A stretch of 64,000 nucleotides of DNA from Piezodorus guildinii. Lineage: Eukaryota; Arthropoda; Insecta; Hemiptera; Pentatomidae. The translations under genes and the position numbers were made by a program. Under the pieces are notes generated by a model, which ran no database searches, was not told the origin of the DNA, and was given only the letters and a program-made list of their open reading frames with translations. Below are positions 31,101-42,500 of the stretch, piece by piece; within the stretch, counting starts at the first letter, position 1, and each line of letters starts with the position of its first letter. The DNA lies in the NCBI GenBank assembly GCA_023052935.1, contig CM041292.1:149286939-149350938 (forward strand). The letters run 5' to 3'.

Positions 31101-33266
31101 TACATTGTTGATTCAGGAGAAAATTAGCAGAAGTCAAAAAACGTAAAATCATGAATCTATTATCTATATACAAAATAAAATTTACTTAGAACTAAAAGCT
31201 CTTTTTCCATTAGCCACTTATAATTGAATATACTGGCAAGAAAAAATAGTCATATAAAAATTAAAATAATCAAGCAAAAAGATAAATAGAAATATTTATC
31301 TTTCCAGGCATAAAGTAGCACTGTACAAAAGCATGGGGAAAGATGGGTAAGCTATCTGTGAAATGTGCACTCATTAACCCGGAAGCTCTTGATTTTCAAT
31401 GGTGCAATAGCATCACCATTCAAAACTATACAACAAAGTTGAAGGATTTTTTTTTTATTACACAGTTTTTAGGGACAAAATTGTTTACCTATTGTTATAA
31501 AAGAATCATAATATTAACATTTTATATACATACAATATCAATCTGAGACCTAACTTGGTTTACATATTCATATCACATTTGTTAAAATTTTCATGGTGAC
31601 TAATTTACTTAATTAACAATGGAACAATAACAGTTACAATTATGATTCCCTAATTTATATCTTAAAGAACAATCAAAACTATAATATGAATCAAACTTCA
31701 GAAGACATAAAATGCAATTATGTTAACTGTTAACAAAAAAAAAAAAAATTATATTTCATTACAGATGAAAATGACAAACAGAAAAATAAATAATCAAAAA
31801 GTCATAACTGCCTTCAATAACATAAAGCTATCGAGTAAATAGAACATGAATATCTCTATAAATTAAATTATTTTCATTTAAAGATTGTCCAAATTATTGG
31901 TAACCCAACAAAAGTAAAATTAATTTTTTTTATATGATATGAATATGTAGAACTATATTTAATAGGCCCAACTACTATCGTAATTACTGTACAGATATAC
32001 ATAAAGAAATAATGATTTAACTTTAACAATATTTTGAGCATTTGTTTTAGATGTTTACCACTCATATATATATGTTTTTATTGTTTATTTACTATGCTTC
32101 AGCTTTTATTATCATTTCTTTGTACTGTTGTAATCGCATGGTGATTTGTGACAAGTGCTCAATGCAAATCTATACTGGAAGCTCATTTTTCAAATAATGG
32201 TTCAAAAAACACCTTTGATACATCTTTATTAATAGCTGTTAAGTTTAATTTTACAATTACATATATTACAAAAAAGTAGCTATTATATATTTATATTGAG
32301 GTGGTTAATTTTATAGATTACATTTTATATCAATTATATTTATTATTTACAATATACACACTTCTACTAGAAGAAGGCATTTTGGATATCAGTGTTTCAA
32401 ATATAAAAAACATTGTAAGCACTGGTTCTTTTCACTACATGTCTCTCTTGTGGCAGTTGTATGTATACATTTATGTATATATATAATACATATAAGTACT
32501 CATATATTTATACTTAACAGTTTATATATTAACATGAGCCATATATTTTATTTCTACCAGTATATAATATACAATTTAACGCAACTATGTTCTCTATATT
32601 TTGTTTATCACTTTTTGCCATCACACATGCAAAATTTTAACAAGCGAAATATTTAAAAGTCAGAAATATCTGTTTAAAAACATCATATAGCATTATAAAA
32701 CATTTGGCATCTGTTAAGGATAGTAAATACCTTTAAAAAAAATTAATGTAATTATAGAACAATTATGGAGATGAGGGATAATAACATTTAATAATTTATG
32801 AATAAACATAATTAATTAGATTGGAAGTTTTCATTAAAAACAACTTATATTTTAAATGATAACTAAGCAGTAGTAATAGTAATTTCTGGTAAGGAAAGAT
32901 GAACTTAACATAAAAAAGGAGAAGGTTTAACAGTAGTAGATACATCATATCAGCAGCACTTGCATGATGTGCATGAATAATAAAATGTAAATTCGTTTTT
33001 TTAAAATAAATAATTAAACATTATGAAACCAAATATTTTCATAGTTAAAGATGGAAATAATGATTTTTTTCATGTTACCTGAGATAAAAGAAATATTGGG
33101 TTACTGATACATATTTAATTGTCACAAGTACCTTTCTGTCTATTAAAATTATATTATTTTTCTTTTCCACAATAACCCTGAGCTTAAGAAAAGTAAATTT
33201 TTTAACCGGTTATAGGTAAGAGGCCAATGCAAGATGCATTTATGTTCAAAATATCAACAATAATCA
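28162..33266. other. 5-kb AT-rich region without recognised gene
   Basis: Open frames here are short and low-complexity. No domain, splice-bounded segment or TIR was recognised. It lies downstream of the minus-strand MCU gene, so it may hold the MCU 3' UTR just below 33267. The segment 28440-28710 is possibly related to 25490-25745. Confidence 0.5.
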
Positions 33267-33563
33267 TTACTTTCCCTTTCCAGAAGAAGAGTTAAAGAAG
33301 CTAAATACGCTAGCCTTTAACCTGTTAGGAAAAGAAGGAGATGTAGAAACCTCTGATGGCTGCCTTGTATCTCGGAACTGTACCGGAACTGGTGGAACTT
33401 GAACCTTAGCAAGTGGGTCTCGAATTCGAGCCAAGTTGCTTTCTAATCGTGCTACAGAATCCTTCAACCTGTTGTACTCATCCAAATCTAGACCAATCTT
33501 AGATGCTCGTTTGTGGACACTCATCAGATGTTGTCTGTCTCTCACATCAGGTAATAAATATTC
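33267..33563 (-). CDS. MCU: MCU last exon: second coiled coil and tail
   Basis: The acceptor is TTTCTAG|GAA. Encodes [17 protein letters not shown] and Leu-Ala-Arg-Ile-Arg-Asp-Pro-Leu, matching the family C-terminus. After that the tail is longer than in human MCU by roughly 25-30 residues and Ser/Phe/Lys-rich, ending at TAA 33267-33269. Confidence 0.92.
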   Translation of the reverse strand, partial: EYLLPDVRDRQHLMSVHKRASKIGLDLDEYNRLKDSVARLESNLARIRDPLAKVQVPPVPVQFRDTRQPSEVSTSPSFPNRLKASVFSFFNSSSGKGK

Positions 33564-36500
33564 CTAGAAATATATTATCAATAATTAATTAAAGCAAGTA
33601 GTAACAATTTAATACATATTTCTAAGAAACACTTAGATCAAAAACATCAAAGTATTTGTTAAACGCTATGTTTTACAGTAATAGAACCTAATATCTACTA
33701 TAATTTTAAATGACAACAGTCTTTTGAGTTAAGAATGATGGAGAAGTTGGTTGAGGTTCTAGACATCAAGAAAAACACATTAATAAGATAAACTTATTTT
33801 ATTGGGCGCTGACACATCACTTTTTGTGATAATCATATGTAGGTGGAAGTGTCAGCACCCAATAAAATAAATTTATCTAATTAGTTTGTTTTTCTTGATG
33901 ACTTTAGAATACTTACTTATATAGAATAGAAGTTATTATAAACATAAAATATTATCATCAACTTCAGTAGTGGCTCCATAATAAACATAAAGAATGAGTG
34001 TCAATACATTGATGCTCTGTTTTATTCATAAAATATAACATGTATTTCTGTTTTACTAACCTGTCTGGTGAGAACGAAATACGCATAAGCAGCCATTCCA
34101 GTACCATAAGTAACAAAATATGTGACAGGTTCCATAATATCCCAGGAGTATTCCCACCAAGTGAGACGAGCAAGGATGCCAAACTGCATGGACATCAACC
34201 CAAGACCAACCCAAGTCAGAATGGTTGCATTACGACCAGCAACTCTGTCGAGTTCCAGTTTTTTCTAAAAACCATCATATTCATATTTGAGAAAAAAAAA
34301 GTTTTAAGAGTAATTTTAAGCCAATAATTTTACAAAAGAATAAAAAAAATTTTAAACATGGCTCTTTTTCTTCATTAATTAAAAAAAAAATTATAATTAA
34401 ATTGTTTTTGATAAGTATTTTTATTTTCCATCGACAAGTTATGCCAATAAGATAGAAAATAAGGCCAATCTATAAGAGCACTGAAATTATGGGCACTTAA
34501 AATAACAAATAATATTCCAATGAAGAATTCATGTATTCTTAGGTAGTGTGTGAATATAGCCAATTTTGTAAATAGAAAAAGCAGAACAGTTGTTTCCATT
34601 TTTAGTTTTTTTTTTAAATTATTGCTGAAAAAGTAATAAAATGAATGATAAATATAATCTCGAAATAGTTTTTGAAATACTATTGAATTTGAAATACATT
34701 AATGTTAGAAATACGAGTATATTCAAACTTAAACAAAAACAATTTCTATTGAAAGAACATAAGAAATATAGAGAGGGATTTCTAATTACATTTAGATTAC
34801 TGATAACAATAAATAAATTGATGATTAAAAATATAATAAATTACCTTTTCCAAAGGTTCTAACTGCTTTTGAAGATTTTCTAACTCATTTTGAAATTCCA
34901 TTTCCAGTTTCGCAGTGTGCTCACTAGCGTTAAGAGAGGTGTACAGCTGCTGAACTAAAGTACGGATTTCACACATCCTGTCTAAACTAGCTCCCTACAG
35001 AAAATAAAAAGTATTAATTTGAATAAAGGTAAAAAAAAAATTGATATGAATCAGGGGAACAATAAATCGATCTTCATTTAGTATTTTTATACAAATTCAA
35101 GTGATGTAAGCAATACTGTGATGCCTAAAAGAAAATCTTTATAAAACAGTAATATATATTTAGTTTTTAATTGGCACTACCACTTATAATTATATTATTT
35201 TCTTTTATCATGTAAACATTTAAATTTTAAGAGCACACTTTTCTGGTCCTTACCCTTCTTATTTTATTCTTAAGAGACGTTAGTCCTAGATTAATAAAAA
35301 CATTCATTTCATTTCCCTTATAAAAACAATATCTGGAGACATTATATCTTGAGACTTTGATAGCATCTCTTATCTAAGCTTGAATGTAAAAAGAAAATCT
35401 TTATTTACAGTGCTTTTTATGAATTATCAAACTGTCTATTAACCACCTACCAAAACAATAACTATACCATTTCTTTTTAATATATTTTTACTTTCACTTA
35501 CCTGTATATGAAATATACAGTAAAGAAAAGTATTGCGATCGCGAAAATTTTCGAATTCCAGTTTTCAACGGAAATACACGTTTTAGAGTTCCCTGAGTCC
35601 AAATGACCAAGTCCCGCAAAAAGGTCTGTGTGTGTAGTAACGCGCGAAAACGAAAAGTCCTATAAAACTGAAATTTTATATTTAAGACAACAATACGTCC
35701 GAGATGTTACAGCAACTTTTTGTTTAAAATAGGCTGACCGGAAGATCTACCTTATACCATGCCATGAATTAAGCACCTTTTTACGATTTTCTCAAACGAT
35801 TTGGATTAAACTCGCTATATCGATGTTAAATTGGGTGGGCTTTAATGATATGTAAATTTCATTCTGATTGAAATAGTCTGACGGGGCTTAAATGCCGATA
35901 TTTCAAAATTTCTTCCTCTGATGTACCTATAAGTTTGTACATTTTATGCAATTGACCATATCATCTGATTATAAGTTGAACGAACTCGATATCTTGCTGA
36001 AGGAGAAAACTGCAAAAATATTTTTTTTATATAATTTTTAGATTTTTTTATAATAAGAAGATATATATATACGTATGTTGAACCGTTCGAAAGCTAAATA
36101 TTTTAGAAAAATTATTATTTTGTAGAAACAATTGTTAAAGTTAATGGGGAGTGATAAAAAGCTGATAAAACTAACTGATTGTCGTAGATAATAATCTAAG
36201 AGGTTATTTAATAAAACACATGTTTCTATTGAATTCAATTTAATTAATTCTTTAAAAATTTATTTTTATCTCTAGCTATATTTAAAAATTCTTAAGAACT
36301 CAATTAATTAATTAATTAATTAATTTTGACAACGAAGGTAAGTGAAAGTCGTGTGTTACGCGCAAAAGATTTTTTTAAAAATTGAATATGTAAAGTGGGT
36401 AATAGGGACATAATATAACAAAAAAAAAACAAAAAAAAACTACAAATGGTTTTATAAGAACCTTACGCAAATGCTAGTAGAAATTAAAACTAATTCTTAG

Positions 36501-39500
36501 AGGAAATTTTATTTATGAGAAATAATATAAGCTTTGTTATAGTTTTAGCTAAAAAAACGAAAATTTTGTAAGAATTCGTTAATGTCACGGTTGGAGGTTT
36601 TCTTGTGATATCTTTTTTTCGCTCATGCCAATTTTCTAATTCGCAAACGTAAAATTTTCAAAATCTGCATAACAACGACAGCTATATATGTATAACACTA
36701 TTTTACACAGAAATTGTTTTGATAGGCGGTCAATAGACGGATAACCGATGGTATGAAAGAAAAAATATATACATAATTGGAGTTTGTGTTAATAATTTAT
36801 TAAAAAATGCACCTAAATCACTAAAAATCACAAAATAAAAACATAGAAATGGTCAACGCCATTCTCCCTTCAGGAAATATGAACTATAAGAAAGTTTTCT
36901 TTTTTTCTTTCATAAGATCCTTCTCTTGACTGATATAAACATAATAAAAAAAGAATTAGAGAAATGGGTCTTTTCTTACTGTTAAATAATGAAATTGCCT
37001 TTAGCAGCCAAAATTATATTAATTCAAGTCAATCACTTGACGAAATAAAATAAAATTATTATCACACGTTGTTGGGATCACTTTTGGTTCAACCTATTTC
37101 ATATTTATTCCATGACAAACAAGCTTAAAGTACAAATACAACAGAACGAGAGGATTACCAAAATTAGTTATAAAGACTCTAAGCAACAATTACATGCATT
37201 TATTGAGTCATTCATACCCAACAATTAATATAATCGTATAAAAAGTTTAAAACTCAACTCAAAAGGGTGCGACGGACTAGGAGTGATAGAGAAGTTAATG
37301 TGGAAGATAGGAGCTATGAGGCCACGCTCTCCTCTCACCTGGCTAATGAGGGAACAAGCCTGGTTGGCTAAGTGTACCACCGCTTTTCCAATATGGAAAA
37401 TACTTTCCCCCACGCACTCGACCGAGCATCTAAATGAACTTTGCCAGGGGAAACTCACATGCCAAAGTGGTAGCACATTTGAATGTTTTTCAGCAATCAA
37501 AATGATAATAACTTATTATGTATTTAGTAATTAAAGATACAAAATTAGACCAACTGAATTAAGAAATCAGTAACTTAAAAGTGAAAAAAAACTACCAATA
37601 CATTCCATGAAGGTTGTTATTGGTATAGTTTTAGAATGTAATTGGAATTAGGATTGGTACAGAATTATGGCAGATAATTCTTGACTCAGCTGCTCAGTAT
37701 ATCTCCCCGTAAGGGAATATGCAGGATTTTCGTTAGAAAAGGGAAGGAAAAATTGGATTGACAACCGTTAAAGGGAAAGTTGCTGGAAAAAAAAAAAAAT
37801 AAAAAAGTTTTTGAAGTTAAATATTGATTCATTATTATTATTTATTTTTTTTGTTATTTATAATATATAATTTGTATTAGTATTCAGTCCATTTTTTTAA
37901 TTCTAACTTTAAGGATCTAATTCCCACATCTATTGTCTTTTGTATTATTCTAAAGGGTCCCAGAAAGAATAAATAAATTATTATTAAAAAGGAGAGGTAG
38001 GGGAGAAAAAAAGAAAAGATAAGTAAAAATTATCTCGAACTAAACCTTTATATATACATATACATATATACTGTCTTTTTTTTTTTAAATTATTAGTTGT
38101 ACTACCAACTGTTAAGGACGGCGCGAACACCACTTGACTTCCTCCCTTGTCCACACTAAAATCACCGCTTGGAACTTTTTTTTTTTTTTTTATGATACAT
38201 CCTTTGGCTCATGTATTTTTTTTTTTCAATCCTGAATAAGATCGGATGTTTTTTTCCTTTGTCGTCTAAAATATACATTTACATTTTAATTTTATTATTA
38301 TAAGATTGAGTGTGCTATTCAATAAAAATGTTATGTTATTCATATCATGTTGATTCTATGACATTTTTTAAAGATTAGTCCATAAGAAATGGTCTCAGCA
38401 CCTAAGACCATGAAGGGATGCCCTCCCCTATGTGTACCCATCCATATCACAGAGATATTAATCCATATATATGTATGTATAAACAAATATATTAATACAT
38501 AGCAAACACAATCTTTTTTAAAGCTTATATTGATACAAACTCTAACGCAGCTAACAATCGCATATACAATATTTTCAAATAAAACATCCTAAAATAAATA
38601 TAAGCCATAGTAAATAAAAATAAAAAGATTTACCTCGATTTTTTGCGGAGCCTTTACCAAATATTCTTTTCCATTTATCGTTAATTTAAAATCTTCTTCA
38701 ACCAGATTGGCTATCGTGTTGGAAGACGCTATTCGAATATTATCTGCAAATAATACAGAATTATAGATTTAAAATATAATATTTTAAATTCTAATATCAT
38801 TTCCAGTAAGAATAGATCATAAAAAAAAAAAAAAAAAAAATGATGTTTTCCATTTTAATTCAAACAGAGCACATACGCATAAGATTTAAAATAAACCTAA
38901 TAAAAGTATCAAGGAAATCTGGAGTGTTTGGTAACATTGAGGAAGTATAGGTCCATTTTATAAAGCAAGAAAGAAATGCAAAGGGATGAAGATTCAAGTT
39001 TCGATGATTTTTTTTTTTTTTTAAGTCGTTACAATGTGTACAGAAAAAAAAAGTTCATGGTTTTACTTTAATTAAAAGTACATCATTAATTGATGAAATT
39101 TCTTAATTTTGTATATATTTTTATAAACCAAATTTTAACGCTCTTGAAGAAAACACCTACAGTTCCATATATATTTAAAAAGAAAATATACTTTCCTGGT
39201 TCTTTCCACTTTACTTTCATATGTATGTACTTAGTAGGTTTTGAAAAGAGCTGCAAATTTGCAAAAGAGATTTTGAAGGACTTCAGTATTTTAAAGATGA
39301 AATTAGATTTCAGCCTAGATTTAAATTTTTTTCCATTTTCGCTTTTTTTATTTATTTTTTTTTTTAGGGCTCTTTACTTATTTTAAAATTCTACATGTTT
39401 TTCTCTGTTTTCAAAAATAACTGAGTTATAGACGTATTTATGGGCAAAATTTTTTTCTAATGATTCGCGGTGTTTTGGTTAAAAAACATGAATAAATTTG

Positions 39501-42500
39501 TCCTCTACTATCTCCAAAAATAACTGAGCTATTCAATCAAATCACTTTTAATTGGCCGCCATCTTAATAATAACCAGCTGATATGGACGTGTCAGGATCA
39601 TTGTTGCATGCCATAGTATTTTTGTGGCGAATTTCCTAAAAATTGGTCCAGTAGTTTAGGCCAAAGGCGCGGAGGGCGGACAAACGGATATTTTTTTTTT
39701 CGTTGTTCGGGTTCTACGCATCATGAAACGTAAGAAGAGGGGGAGGGGGAGATAATTTTTATTTTTTTTTGGTTGATTACATAGGTTCATTATTAAAAAT
39801 AATTTACCAAAAACACAAAATTTATTTAAAAAATAAAATAATGCTTTTGTTTCCTGAAATAATCAAGTTTTTTATTCCATCTAAATTAAGAGGAAAGAAG
39901 GTTCCCGGTAGGCAACTTATGTTAGTGAAAACTTTATTTACGGCTAAGTCCTCTTTTATCTGGATGATGTATTGAATGACACATAAATGACAATACCTGG
40001 CTGCCCTATCTTCAGCCAACTGATATATCACACCCCGCCTCAGTGATATCAGTCTAAACATTGTGACCGTAGCTGTCTGTTCTCCAATCAATGGATACTT
40101 GATAATCCATTCGATTTTTTTTTTTTCGTTTTATCTTCTTTTAGGTACATGGCATAAATAAATGTACTGTTTTTTCTTTAATATCCAGTATTTATTTATT
40201 TTAGGGTGAGAGCGATGTCATAAACACTACCTTCGAATGGTATGTAAATAAGTTTTCCTAAAATATTATATGCAAACGGCGACTTAAAAGGTCTATTGCG
40301 TGGTTCTTCAAATTAGAACATGAGTTTTGTTGCTAACGCAAAGTTAAGAAGGCTGTTAGAATTAATTAACTCGTTTTTTATTTCACAGTTTTCTTAAACT
40401 GATCAGTTCCAAAAAAGGCAAACTTGAGCCTCGAAAAGTTATAGCAACAAAAGATCAAGTGAAAAAATGTTCTCGCCTGCAGAACCTACACAGTCAAGTG
40501 CTTGAAAGTATAAGTTTGAACATATAATAGTTAATTTTACACTAATGTGTAAATGGATGTAATGGTTTAAAGGGAGGGTCTGCAATTTCAATTAGATAAA
40601 AACTTCTACTTATTATTCCAAATGTTCATTTTTCATTAAATAATCCTTTTGGTTTGAATCGTAAAGGACAAACTTACAGGAAATTATCCTTGACTTGATT
40701 AATGGTGCGGTGTACCAGAGTAATTTATAATGTATGCGGTGATTAAGAGTGCGGAGGTTTCGATCGATTCTTGATTTATTTACACTCCATGGAGTTTGTT
40801 ATTTCCTAGTAAAAATCTTTATTTAATGAATTCTCAAAAAGCAACTGAAAAGCATTCAGAAGATATTCAAATTCACATTAGTGACTGAAGCCCAATTGTT
40901 GTACTTTCTTTGGTTCACTAACCTCCTACGTAAAACAATTTGTTCCATTTTTACTTTCACCAACCTATATACGAAATAACTAGTAAGGGAAAGTACTGCG
41001 ATCGTGAAAACTTTAGAATTCTAGTTTTCAACGCAATTACACGTTTTAGGGTCCCCTGAGTCCAAAGAACCAAGTCCCGCAAAAAAGTATTTGTGTGTGT
41101 GATACGTTCAGCACCTAAACTGAAATTTCATATTTGAGACAATACGCCCGAGATGTTACAGCAACTTTTTGTTTAAAATAGGCTGACCGGAAGATCTACC
41201 TTATACCATGAATTAAGCACCTTTTTACGATTTTCTCAAAAACGGCTCTAACGATTTTGATTAAGCTCCCTGTATTGATGTAAAATTTAATGGTAAAATT
41301 TAATTATTAAGTAGGTTTCATTCTGATTGAAATATTCTGACAGGGCTTAAATGCTGATAGTTTAAATTTTCTTACTCTGAACTACCTTTGATTTTGTGGA
41401 TTTGAATAAATAAACAATATTACCTAGTTGGCATTGATGAAAAAAAAACTTAAATATATAAGTTGAGTGAATTCCATAAACAACGAAAAGAACAAACAGA
41501 TTTTTCACGCCATGCTTGTGTTTTTGAACATAAAAACAGCAATATGGATGTATAATATACCGTTGGAAAGCTAAAGATTTGAGGATAAATATTATCATAC
41601 ATACAAAGTTGTTATAGTTAATGGGGTGTGATGAAAAACCGATAAAAAACAGATTATCGGTGATAATAATATATCTGCGGCGGTCGTGAAAAACTGGATA
41701 ACTCGAGTTAATATGGATAAAAAATATTATGGTTAACTCCACGTATCGCTCCCTCAGACCGTCTCCCACCGTCGTGTTAAATTGGTTGAAGAAATTTCAG
41801 GTGGAAAGAAAGCTGCATATTATTACTCTATTTTGGGTATTACGTAAAGTTTAAGTCGTTCAATGAACGATTTTGACTTAAACACTTATTCACGACCGCC
41901 ACAGATATAAGACTATTTCTGTGGCGGTCGTGAAAAACAAGATAACTCGAGTTATTTAAAAAATCAGTTAACTTCACATATCGCTCCCTCAGACCTTCTC
42001 CTACGTGGTGTTAAATCGGTTGAAGAAATTTCACGTGGAAAGAAAGCTGTAATTAATAACTCTACTTTGGTATTACGTAAAACTTTAAGTCGCTCACCTG
42101 TAAAATGAATGATTTTGACTTAATCACTTATTCACGACCGCCACAGATTTAATATAACACATGTTTGTATTGAAACTAAATGAGATTAATTATTTAACAA
42201 TTAATTTTCATCTCTCAATGTTTTTAAAAATTCTTAGATTGATTATAACACCGGAGGTAAGTGAAAGTCATGTGAAAGTCACCAGGTTTTTTTCGGTCTT
42301 TAATAGCATAAAAATCTAGTCTCAATTCATCATCCATACAAATAAAATTGTGGATCAAAATTAAGGACTGACATATTTTCTTGTAAACAAAGCTAGAAAG
42401 TAGTCATGAGATTATATAAGTCTCAGAAAGGAGAACATATGAGCATGAAGTACTTGGTTAACAATATTTGCATTTATCAGGGCTCAATGCCACAGATTTG

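Larger units (their letters stand above)
40953..42268 (+). repeat. Family A repeat carrying two family C MITEs
   Basis: Forward copy from ACTTTCACCAACC to GGTAAGTGAAAGT. Without the two family C MITEs at 41675-41904 and 41919-42146 it is about 850 bp, the normal family length. It lies in the second large MCU intron. Confidence 0.85.

Noticed and set aside
34040..34327. 95-codon plus-strand frame over MCU exon 4
   Set aside because: Antisense of the exon with the Trp-Asp-Ile-Met-Glu-Pro motif; no independent support.
37225..37534. Overlapping plus and minus frames in an MCU intron considered as a gene
   Set aside because: No recognised domain, no clear splice sites. Kept only as a composition oddity.
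41675..42146. The two family C copies as a CRISPR-like or satellite tandem array
   Set aside because: Only two units, each with inverted ends and its own target duplication; transposon insertion explains them.
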